From: a virus
Virus record (IMG/VR): IMGVR_UViG_3300030329_000507
Span: 1 to 29,230 of that record
Length of the DNA: 29,230 nucleotides
Reading direction: 5' to 3' (one strand)
Shown: positions 23,080 to 29,230 of the stretch, in pieces
Layout of the letters: each line of letters opens with the position of its first letter
How positions within the stretch are numbered: position 1 is the first letter of the stretch
Notes under the pieces: model-generated
Database searches by the model: none
Told to the model about the DNA's origin: nothing
The model's input: the letters and a program-made list of their open reading frames with translations, nothing else
Position numbers and translations under genes: made by a program

Positions 23080-23236
23080 CTTTCACCTTCGCTTTCTTTT
23101 TAGATTTTTTAGCCACTTTTTTTACTTCCTTACCATTTTTATCACATTCAACAAATCTTTCTTCTAATGACTTGATATCGTGTGATGGTATCACTTGAAT
23201 AACTACGCCATTTGGTTTTTTAAAAAATCTTTCCAT
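23069..23236 (-). CDS. Small basic protein following the capsid gene
   Basis: A 55-residue frame in the gap between the major capsid gene and the decoration-like gene. It starts at ATG 23236 with AAGGAG about 6 bases upstream and overlaps the next start by 11 bases. The first 30 residues (MERFFKKPNGVVIQVIPSHD ...) look like a small beta/helix module and the last 20 are Lys-rich (KKVAKKSKKKAKVK). Small proteins with this 'KPNG..i.v.p.hd' start occur next to capsid genes of other siphoviruses, from memory. A role as a head minor protein or DNA-interacting factor is possible. Confidence 0.65.
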   Translation of the reverse strand: MERFFKKPNGVVIQVIPSHDIKSLEERFVECDKNGKEVKKVAKKSKKKAKVKDAE

Positions 23237-23253
23237 TTTTTCTCCTTGTAAGA

Positions 23254-23279
23254 TAAGGGGAGCTTTTACACTCCCCTTA
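23254..23279 (-). terminator. GC-rich hairpin after the capsid gene
   Basis: A perfect 9-bp stem (23254..23262 with 23271..23279, 8-base loop) lies 12 bases after the major capsid stop. It has no run of T on the minus strand, so it is probably not an efficient intrinsic terminator. It may instead stabilise the 3' end of capsid mRNA or be a processing site that lets the capsid message be made in excess over the genes downstream. Confidence 0.5.
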
Positions 23280-23291
23280 ATTAATCAGTTA

Positions 23292-24233
23292 TTATGAAAC
23301 ATCTGATAAGATATAAACACCAAAACCATCGTGTATCTCTATCTCACCCCAGAATCCAGTCGCAACATATTCTGTTGTTCTGAATGAAGCGTTACGTTCT
23401 GTTTCTATTCTCATTAATCCTTCTGGCCCAATCGCTAATCCAAGTGCACCTTTACTAAATGCAAATCCTGCTGCATCGCCACCTGAGCCAACATCTTCAT
23501 TGATTTGATCTGACCAATAAACATCAAAACCAGCAATAGTTCCTACAACACCATTAGCTAATTTAGTTTGTGCTAGTGGATTATCTGCTTGAACTCCAGC
23601 TGATGGGTCTATTAATAATCCTGATAATCCTTTAGCACCCCAAACTTGTTTAGGTGATAACACTAGATTATAAGGCATTGGAGCACCAGCAGCTCTTAAT
23701 TGTCGCATAGAGCCGAAAATATGGTCTAGGCTTAAAGCTGTTCCAGCACCACATTCTGTTTGTGAAAAAGATTCACCAAGAGTAACAAGGTCATCATCAA
23801 GTTTAGCTGCAACTGCATTACCTAATACAGCACCAACATTACCAGTATAATCTTCTGCACTACCCATAGCTGCAAGATCAGATACATCTGTTCTAATAAC
23901 GTGCTCTGATACTGTTACACTTCTAGCAGCAGTATCAATAGATGTCATTGTTGTATAATCTGCTCCATCAGTAGCTGCTCCAACATCTCCTGAGCCTATC
24001 TTTGTGTAATCAACAAATTGAACTGTGATAGCCCCTTTAACAGCTTGTTTTGAAGTAACAAGTGGAAGCATTACGTTAGAGTGATTGAAAGCAATAGTAG
24101 CATCACCAATAATCTTACCTAGCCCACCAACTACTCTACCAGCTCCAGTATCCGATACTGCATCAGCCATAAGATGGTTACCAGCATAACCATTCTGAGC
24201 CCAACCTTGTATATTATTTAATAAATTGTTCAT
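23292..24233 (-). CDS. Major capsid protein (HK97-fold)
   Basis: A 313-residue shell protein. It has a helical N-terminus (NNIQGWAQNGYAGNHLMADAV), then the central HK97-type core (ITVQFVDYTKIGSGDVGAATDGADYTTMTSIDTAARSVTVSEHVIRTDVSDLAAMGSAED). Next come LVLSPKQVWGAKGLSGLLIDP and VGTIAGFDVYWSDQINEDVG ('G..G.pV..sd.i'), ending FRTTEYVATGFWGEIEIHDGFGVYIL. These are the usual landmarks of this capsid type in phages with a separate scaffold. No N-terminal delta domain or protease gene is seen; scaffolding is supplied by the gene at 24498..25079. Hundreds of copies per head are expected, and the upstream promoter at 25127..25155 may raise its level. Confidence 0.9.
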   Translation of the reverse strand: MNNLLNNIQGWAQNGYAGNHLMADAVSDTGAGRVVGGLGKIIGDATIAFNHSNVMLPLVTSKQAVKGAITVQFVDYTKIGSGDVGAATDGADYTTMTSIDTAARSVTVSEHVIRTDVSDLAAMGSAEDYTGNVGAVLGNAVAAKLDDDLVTLGESFSQTECGAGTALSLDHIFGSMRQLRAAGAPMPYNLVLSPKQVWGAKGLSGLLIDPSAGVQADNPLAQTKLANGVVGTIAGFDVYWSDQINEDVGSGGDAAGFAFSKGALGLAIGPEGLMRIETERNASFRTTEYVATGFWGEIEIHDGFGVYILSDVS

Positions 24234-24256
24234 TCTATTTAACCTACCTTTTTAAT

Positions 24257-24505
24257 TTAATTTTTAATTATTTTACCATTCTTATCAAAATTAACACCAC
24301 CAAATAATCCTATTGAGTTGCTTGTAAGTGATTTACCTTGTTGTTGCCTATTGGCTCTTTCTTCAAGTTCATCTATATAAGTATCAAAATTCATATCTTG
24401 ACCTTTATATTTAACATCACAATCTCCATCAGGCTTCTTGTCTAATGTTATATCATTTTTTGGATCAAGGTCTACACCGAAAATCTTGCTATGCTTTTTA
24501 CTCAT
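24257..24505 (-). CDS. Small capsid-region protein
   Basis: An 82-residue protein (MSKKHSKIFGVDLDPKNDIT...). I choose ATG 24505, which overlaps the scaffold stop by 8 bases, over an earlier frame start at 24601 inside the scaffold. AAGGAA lies about 13 bases upstream. Acidic and Lys-rich, with a Gln/Arg-rich helix (YIDELEERANRQQQGKS) and a C-terminal LFGGVNFDKNGKIIKN; no recognised domain. Located between scaffold and capsid, it could be an assembly cofactor or a small head protein. Confidence 0.6.
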   Translation of the reverse strand: MSKKHSKIFGVDLDPKNDITLDKKPDGDCDVKYKGQDMNFDTYIDELEERANRQQQGKSLTSNSIGLFGGVNFDKNGKIIKN

Positions 24506-25079
24506 ATGCAATCTTAATTCCTTGACCTTTGACTGTGTTAGCTTCTTGATAACCTTTCGGATCTTTTGTAGCCCATTCTTGATAAGAACTATATCCACCA
24601 AATTCGCCCACTCCTTTTGTAGAGTTAGCTGGTCTTTGGTTTGGAGTTCCTAACGTGTTAGTTTGCGACACCCTACCTACAAACTTTTCCAACTTATCGA
24701 GTGATAAATCTTCTGCAATTAGTTTATCATCGTCATTAGTGATATTTTCCATTAATGATGCTCTTTTGTTGGTTTTATATACATTATATTCCTCTGCTAC
24801 ACTTGATAGCTTCTCAATCTTAGCATTAGCTTCATCAAGTAACGTCTTATATTCGCCTTGCTTTTCAAGTTCCTTCTTTCTAGCAGCTTCTTGCTTTGCT
24901 TTAAGTTCCTCTAACTGCGACTTATAAGAATTAGCTTCATCAACTGCTTTATGCTTCTGAGCAACTACTTCATCTAATCTAGCTTTTGGAATACTATTAT
25001 CATTTGTTGCAGCTTTTGTGCTGTCGTTTTTTACGCTGTTGTCATCAGCTATAGGTGTGTTTGTGTTTTCTTCTGACAT
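24498..25079 (-). CDS. Capsid scaffolding protein
   Basis: A 193-residue protein with a disordered Asn/Asp/Ser N-terminus (MSEENTNTPIADDNSVKN...). A long coiled coil follows (about 30-100, RLDEVVAQKHKAVDEANSYK, LEELKAKQEAARKKELEKQG, LLDEANAKIEKLSSVAEEYN), then a short flexible C-terminus. This is the typical layout of phage scaffolds (DUF4355-like), and it lies directly before the major capsid gene. It directs assembly of the shell and is lost before DNA entry. AGAGGAA lies about 7 bases before ATG 25079, and the strong promoter at 25127..25155 lies just upstream, making this the first gene of the capsid transcript. Confidence 0.85.
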   Translation of the reverse strand: MSEENTNTPIADDNSVKNDSTKAATNDNSIPKARLDEVVAQKHKAVDEANSYKSQLEELKAKQEAARKKELEKQGEYKTLLDEANAKIEKLSSVAEEYNVYKTNKRASLMENITNDDDKLIAEDLSLDKLEKFVGRVSQTNTLGTPNQRPANSTKGVGEFGGYSSYQEWATKDPKGYQEANTVKGQGIKIAYE

Positions 25080-25126
25080 TTTTATTTCCTCTTTTGTGAG
25101 TTAAGTAACAAAATTACTACTAAATC

Positions 25127-25155
25127 GTTATACATATAATAGTTATAAAAGTCAA
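25127..25155 (-). promoter_or_regulatory. Strong sigma-70-type promoter for scaffold and capsid genes
   Basis: On the minus strand TTGACT (25155..25150) and TATAAC (25132..25127) are separated by exactly 17 bases, close to consensus at both hexamers. It lies in the 89-base gap between the stop at 25169 and the scaffold ATG at 25079, predicting a start near 25120 and a leader of about 40 bases. It would boost scaffold, capsid and downstream structural genes relative to terminase and portal. Confidence 0.75.
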
Positions 25156-25168
25156 TATAAAAAAATAC

Positions 25169-25597
25169 TTATTTTTGAATTTTGATAACAACTTTCTTAT
25201 TCTTTGGAAATTGTTTCTTAATTTCTTTATCAACTCTACTGTCTATCATTCTAATTATATTCTTGGGAAAAGGCTGTCTATCATCAGTAACCTTTCTTCC
25301 CATTTTATCTAATTGCTTTACTCTAGCACCAAAAGAAGCCCACTTAACAGAAGCAGATGCACTTGTACTAGATGGTTTACAATCATTCATAAAATCACCA
25401 GTTAATACTGGAGATGTTTTATTTTTAAAAGCTGTAGATTGCCTTCTAAACTCATTGGCTCTCTTTTTTTGACCATAATCTTGAGTATAGCCTTTAAACT
25501 TTCTACCAAATATATCTTTACCATTATCAAATATGTGTTTGACGTAATCTTTCCTGATTGCATTAGATAAACTTCTAAAGAACTTTTTATCAAGCAT
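25169..25597 (-). CDS. Putative virion morphogenesis protein (Mu G-like)
   Basis: A 142-residue, basic protein (DKKFFRSLSNAIRKDYVKHIFDNGKDIFGRKFKGYTQDYGQKKR...) resembling the phage virion morphogenesis / tail completion family: an N-terminal helix, the phrase DIFGRKFKGYT, then SPVLTGDFMNDCKPSS followed by a beta-hairpin and a conserved 'RQPFPKNIIRMIDSRVDKEIKKQF' helix. It follows the MuF-like gene (8-base overlap) as in Mu-type head modules. It may help join head and tail. The gene ends just before the capsid promoter. Confidence 0.7.
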   Translation of the reverse strand: MLDKKFFRSLSNAIRKDYVKHIFDNGKDIFGRKFKGYTQDYGQKKRANEFRRQSTAFKNKTSPVLTGDFMNDCKPSSTSASASVKWASFGARVKQLDKMGRKVTDDRQPFPKNIIRMIDSRVDKEIKKQFPKNKKVVIKIQK

Positions 25598-26306
25598 CTT
25601 TTCTCACATCTTTACTTTCATCTGATGCTTCTACTGGAAACCATTGATGTCTACAATTATATCCACCTCTTTCTACTAATACTTCTGATCCAAACTTGGC
25701 TTTGATTTCTTTCTTAGTCATCGCACCAGCTTCCCATATCTTAATACATAGTGGTCGTGTCTTATCATCTATAGCACCTACATATCTAAACTTTTCATTC
25801 TTAGGAGATTCATCAATCATTATTTTACCTACTGATGCACTATAATCATTAAGTCCAGTCGTTACTAATGTTCTCATTTGTGCATTTGATAGCCCAGCTT
25901 GTTGTTGTATTGCTTGTAGAATACCTTGTTCTGTAGCTTCACCTAATGCACCTTTAACAATCTCAGTCTTAATAACACCACCCATCTTGCCTAAACTATC
26001 TGCAAATGATGATGTAGAGAAGTTTGTTAATGCTCGTAGTGTATCTTCTGTAATCTCTCCAAATAACGTCATATCGGCAAGAATCTGTGTATGTGCAGCA
26101 GTATATCCATTAACTATGTTTTGTGCTTTTAATCGCACAATTTGCTCTATATCTAACTGGTCTATAGCTAATAAGAACTCATCAATGGACTTGAATCGCC
26201 TATCTTTAGATAATTTAAGCAAATCTCTTACCATCTCTTGTTGTAATACGCCAACTTGATTAGCAATAGTATCTGCTACATTGTCTATATAATTTTGATT
26301 AGCCAC
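25590..26306 (-). CDS. MuF-like minor head protein
   Basis: A 238-residue protein with the MuF C-terminal domain: 'VGAIDDKTRPLCIKIWEAG' (about 171-189) followed by a downstream 'RGGYNCRHQWFPV' (about 214-226), the signature 'D..TR..C ... RGG..CRH.w'. The first 150 residues are helical (VADTIANQVGVLQQEMVRDLLKLS...), consistent with a portal-associated protein. Several copies are expected inside the capsid next to the portal, and it may be ejected with DNA. Translation starts at GTG 26306, overlapping the previous stop by 8 bases. Confidence 0.85.
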   Translation of the reverse strand: MANQNYIDNVADTIANQVGVLQQEMVRDLLKLSKDRRFKSIDEFLLAIDQLDIEQIVRLKAQNIVNGYTAAHTQILADMTLFGEITEDTLRALTNFSTSSFADSLGKMGGVIKTEIVKGALGEATEQGILQAIQQQAGLSNAQMRTLVTTGLNDYSASVGKIMIDESPKNEKFRYVGAIDDKTRPLCIKIWEAGAMTKKEIKAKFGSEVLVERGGYNCRHQWFPVEASDESKDVRKDA

Positions 26307-26598
26307 CTAGCAACTCCGTTACTGTTCTTCTTGATTCCCAGAATCTGCAACTCCAATATCTAGCTTTGGTTTTATCTGTAGGTCTATTAGAATCGCATTT
26401 GTGCCTTGCTCTAAAACTTCTTCTTCTTTCATCAGAATATCGTTTAATAGTTAGATTCGGATCACCAAACATTACTTTCTTTACCTTGTCGCCATCTTTA
26501 ACGTATACTTTGAACTTCTTGCGACCATAACCAGCTTCACCTTTTGTGATTCTGCTTGGCTTATCTAGTCTTACTTCTTTTCCTTGATACTCAGCCAT
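26299..26598 (-). CDS. Small protein with RARH..C...YWSCRFW motif
   Basis: A 99-residue protein (MAEYQGKEVRLDKPSRITKG...) with a conserved-looking segment FKVYVKDGDKVKKVMFGDPNLTIKRYSDERRRSFRARHKCDS followed by YWSCRFW. From memory this segment recurs in the capsid region of many marine phages and podoviruses; its His and two Cys suggest a metal site. The function in those phages is not established. It lies between portal and MuF genes and starts at ATG 26598, sharing one base with the portal stop (TAATG). Confidence 0.65.
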   Translation of the reverse strand: MAEYQGKEVRLDKPSRITKGEAGYGRKKFKVYVKDGDKVKKVMFGDPNLTIKRYSDERRRSFRARHKCDSNRPTDKTKARYWSCRFWESRRTVTELLGG

Positions 26599-27941
26599 TA
26601 TTCTACTGGTTTGGTTAGTGCTTCTAGTAATGAGCCTTGTGGAGTTGGTTCTTCGTCATCTTCAGCGAGGTCTTGGCTGCTTCTTTCGAATAGATAGTCC
26701 TGTGCTGTTTCCCTATCTGGAAATCTGTCTGGATCTTTTTGTAATAATATATCAGCGACATCGATGATTCCGTGTGAGAGTTCCCAATCCCACTTGGCTC
26801 GTCTTTCTTCATCGGATAGTATCTCCTCTTGTTCCTCGTAATCAATCTTTAATAATTCACCAGCGTTTACATTTGCTTCAACGCCTATGATGATTGATTC
26901 TAATTGAAATAATTTATTCTCAACATCTTTCCACCGAATAATATCACTAATGCGCGATTCGGTAAGCTCCTGATTTCTCAGTTTGATTGCTACACCAGAT
27001 TGAGCTGCCGTTCCGTCTACGAATGAGATATTTAGATGATAGTTCTGCGCGAGTAACTTGTAACTATGCTCTATGGAGGATGCTAGAGCTTCTACTGTAT
27101 TCGGTGGAGATACGATGTTCATTGTTCCATCAATACCTAAGAAAGATATTTTATCTTGACCAACTTCGAGAGTTTCTTTCTCTACTTGGCTACCATTAAC
27201 ATACATATAGCCAAATGATTGGAACATTGTATTTGCATTGGAGTTTGTTTCTGATACATTCACCTCTAAGTTCGTAGCTATACAATCCATAGCTGGAGAT
27301 GTATCGATATAGGAATACTCTGGACGACCATTTTTAAAACATTCAATGAAAGGTAACACACCGTAAGGATTAATGTGTTCTGGATTCTCTGGGTCATCCA
27401 GAATCTTCCCATTATTGTCAAATATAAATGTATGTTCACTATCCCAGTATGCACTTAACTCTGGAGTATCATCTAATACAGATGCCTTAATAGAGAGAGG
27501 ATATGTAATAGACGTAGGTCTTAATGGATCATCACCGAACTGTGCTTCAAAATCCATTATAATATCATAATCAAGAGCACCATTACGCCAAGTAGGCTTT
27601 ATCAAGATATGCTCAAGCAGATTCGTCATACGTTCTGCTCTTTGCATTTTTAAATCTTTTTCATTAAACATCATAGGAACATTCTCATTAGAGTATTCAC
27701 GTTTAGGTGGCTTCATATATACTAAACTGACACGGTCAATAATACGCCTTGTAATATTCACATTCGCTACTGGAATCTTATTAAGTAAACTACCACTAAA
27801 ATAATTTTCAGTATAATGTTCTGTATTTCCGTTATAATAATCCCTAGCGATAAGTCTTTTCTTACGCCATTGATTCTTTGCATTTTGTTGTGCTGTTGCT
27901 TGTGATTCTCTTAATAGCATTTTGCCTACGTTCGGTATCAT
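26598..27941 (-). CDS. Portal protein
   Basis: A 447-residue protein that forms the dodecameric ring through which DNA enters and leaves the head. It begins with an amphipathic helix region (AKNQWRKKRLIARDYYNGNTEHYTENYF), then PVANVNITRRIIDRVSLVYMKPPKRE, a common portal segment in SPP1/HK97-type portals. Features of a portal core (VLPFIECFKNGRPEYSYID, KLLAQNYHLNISFVDGTAAQSGVAIK near 290-315) follow, then an acidic C-terminal tail ending DEEPTPQGSLLEALTKPVE. Its ATG overlaps the large terminase stop by four bases. Length is typical. Confidence 0.88.
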   Translation of the reverse strand: MIPNVGKMLLRESQATAQQNAKNQWRKKRLIARDYYNGNTEHYTENYFSGSLLNKIPVANVNITRRIIDRVSLVYMKPPKREYSNENVPMMFNEKDLKMQRAERMTNLLEHILIKPTWRNGALDYDIIMDFEAQFGDDPLRPTSITYPLSIKASVLDDTPELSAYWDSEHTFIFDNNGKILDDPENPEHINPYGVLPFIECFKNGRPEYSYIDTSPAMDCIATNLEVNVSETNSNANTMFQSFGYMYVNGSQVEKETLEVGQDKISFLGIDGTMNIVSPPNTVEALASSIEHSYKLLAQNYHLNISFVDGTAAQSGVAIKLRNQELTESRISDIIRWKDVENKLFQLESIIIGVEANVNAGELLKIDYEEQEEILSDEERRAKWDWELSHGIIDVADILLQKDPDRFPDRETAQDYLFERSSQDLAEDDEEPTPQGSLLEALTKPVE

Positions 27942-29200
27942 CTCTCTATTGCTCCTAATGTTGGTTTAATTATTGGAAATTCCCATTCTATCGCATAACC
28001 GAGTGCATCTGTCATATGTGTTAATAACTTATTACTCTTGTCAATATCCCTAGTTCCTTGTTTGTTAGTAACCTTCTCTAGGTCTTGTATTAACGCTTTG
28101 CATCTCGGATCAATAATGATGTTTCCCTCCAACATTTTGTTTACCGAATTAACTCTATTTGTAACTGGTGGATTGCTCTTACGAACATTCACTTTAAACC
28201 CAGCTTGTTTTAATAAATCTATATCACTAAACATAGCTGATGTATGTCTTTGAAATCCACTCGCATCAGGATAAGCTATATACTGATGATTAGGATATTT
28301 ATCTTTGATTACTGCACACATTCTAGCACTTAATAAATCCCCTTGACCTTGATGTGATAATGATATGCAGTCGAAGATTCTGACTTTTGGCTCTGTCTTG
28401 TATGTGTGGAATAGAACTGCACACATCGGATCGACGTTCCAGTCGATACCCACCCTGACTGGCTGACTTCTGTCGTATTCACATTTTTGGACATTCTTAC
28501 TCCTCTCAAATGAATGATATGTTGATAGTGCTGATATGTTTACAAACTCACCATCACGATACGCTTGTAACATACTTTTATCATAGTTTTCTTCTAATAA
28601 GTCTACATAAGTATCTGGAAGATAAACATTGTCGGTAGTCTTTCCGTGTATCAATGCTTTGCTATCATTAAAATTCTCTACAAATTGATGATGTGTGTAA
28701 TGAAATCCCTCTGGCGATGTTACAATATATATCTCACAATCACTACTACCTCTCATACGACCAATAGCTTTCTTGTATGCTATATCGCAATTCTTCCAGC
28801 TTTCTACATCAAACTCATCAAACCCAATAAAAGTAAGCTCTGCACCAATAATTCTTTGTGGCTTTTGTAACTGGTATATCTTCATTATTCCATATGGCGT
28901 AGTGAACTTATGTTTCTGAACATTGTATTTGTAATTGATACCATTACGTTCAAATATATCTTTCATTGGCTCTACAAACAATTCTTCTGCTAATTCGTAT
29001 GTAGGATATATAATCCAACCATTAGACATATCTTTATCGTTTCTTTTCTTTATATGATTGATAAATGTCTTGTGTAAAAAAGCGTATGTTTTACCAGATC
29101 CAAATCCACCGACTAAAGCGTTAATCTTTTTCTTAGATGTAATGAACTCCCATTGATGAGGAAGATAATCCTCTTGATATAAAGTCATTTTAGATTCCAT
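27938..29200 (-). CDS. terL: Terminase large subunit
   Basis: A 420-residue packaging motor and nuclease. Walker A is GGFGSGKT at 31-38, Walker B LTFIGFDEFD at about 122-131 (D128-E129), and a coupling-type TSPEG at 161-165 follows. The C-terminal RNase H-like nuclease carries acidic residues in GIDWNVDP (D253), PDASG (D312) and HMTDALGYA (D398). ATG 29200 overlaps the small terminase stop by 11 bases when the genome is circularised (69 in left coordinates); the first 23 codons are therefore also present at 1..69. It is a compact member. Overlap with portal by four bases indicates a packaging-head operon. Confidence 0.97.
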   Translation of the reverse strand: MESKMTLYQEDYLPHQWEFITSKKKINALVGGFGSGKTYAFLHKTFINHIKKRNDKDMSNGWIIYPTYELAEELFVEPMKDIFERNGINYKYNVQKHKFTTPYGIMKIYQLQKPQRIIGAELTFIGFDEFDVESWKNCDIAYKKAIGRMRGSSDCEIYIVTSPEGFHYTHHQFVENFNDSKALIHGKTTDNVYLPDTYVDLLEENYDKSMLQAYRDGEFVNISALSTYHSFERSKNVQKCEYDRSQPVRVGIDWNVDPMCAVLFHTYKTEPKVRIFDCISLSHQGQGDLLSARMCAVIKDKYPNHQYIAYPDASGFQRHTSAMFSDIDLLKQAGFKVNVRKSNPPVTNRVNSVNKMLEGNIIIDPRCKALIQDLEKVTNKQGTRDIDKSNKLLTHMTDALGYAIEWEFPIIKPTLGAIER

Positions 29201-29229
29201 CGAACTCTATCTCATCTATTGGTCTAATG
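29132..29229. repeat. Terminal direct repeat, right copy
   Basis: Exact copy of bases 1..98. It holds the intact start of the large terminase gene and a fragment of the small terminase gene (29190..29230) cut off by the window edge; the complete small terminase is at 59..370. Treat this copy as redundant when the genome is circularised. Confidence 0.9.
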
Positions 29230-29230
29230 A

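Noticed and set aside
24506-24601. Longer start for the small gene before the capsid
   Set aside because: The extra residues lie within the scaffold coding sequence and lack a ribosome binding site, whereas ATG 24505 gives a normal short overlap.
24655-24927. Plus-strand 90-residue frame opposite the scaffold gene
   Set aside because: Ser/Leu-rich complement of the coiled-coil coding sequence; no start signals.
1-29230. Prophage or lysogeny module, integrase or attachment site
   Set aside because: No integrase, excisionase, repressor or tRNA-like attachment sequence is visible; absence is not proof, but no temperate feature can be supported.

Overview
This window looks like a complete small genome of a tailed phage with a long, probably siphovirus-type tail. 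The first 98 bases are repeated exactly at the end (1..98 = 29132..29229). The most economical reading is a circular or circularly permuted genome of about 29,131 bp cut open inside the terminase genes. The DNA is visibly AT-rich. Most genes have AGGAG-type ribosome binding sites, and one promoter is close to the sigma-70 consensus, so the host is a bacterium with ordinary initiation signals. I see no tRNA, integrase, repressor, CRISPR array or insertion sequence. Several proteins resemble those of uncultured marine phages, but the host cannot be named from the sequence, and a lytic lifestyle is inferred only from the missing lysogeny genes.

Every gene I can support lies on the minus strand, so the map reads from high to low coordinates and continues across the join. 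The only strong terminator (about 7339..7375) separates the structural end from the early start. Clockwise on the minus strand: (a) 7214 to 3308, early genes: small membrane and unknown proteins, an Erf-like annealing protein, then a tightly overlapping run of signal-peptide protein, PD-(D/E)XK-like nuclease, small C5-cytosine methyltransferase and Mom-like modification enzyme, then a replication initiator; (b) 3307 to 3131, a non-coding stretch with a predicted three-way-junction RNA followed by a hairpin between a Shine-Dalgarno sequence and its start codon; (c) 3130 to 357, zinc-finger protein, SPPY methyltransferase, SpoVG-like protein, RusA resolvase and a ParB-methyltransferase fusion; (d) small terminase at 370..59, then across the join large terminase, portal, MuF-like head protein, scaffold, major capsid; (e) 23236 to 20409, small structural proteins, an M15 endolysin, candidate holin/spanin proteins including a short MscS-like protein, and two fibre-like proteins; (f) 20401 to 7420, neck and tail: connector, tail tube, tail assembly chaperones joined by a -1 frameshift, tape measure, and a 1328-residue tail-tip protein ending in a dockerin-like pair and a PKD-like domain.

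The phage carries no recognisable DNA polymerase, primase or helicase. It seems to use an initiator plus annealing protein and resolvase and to rely on host replication. It spends heavily on DNA modification: four separate modification enzymes in about 5.5 kb, presumably to evade restriction. The observations most worth checking are the structured RNA at 3202..3302, the split ribosome binding site at 3131..3168, the modification cluster with its coupled nuclease, the frameshift at 14928..14937, the dockerin/PKD tail tip and the MscS-like lysis-region protein.
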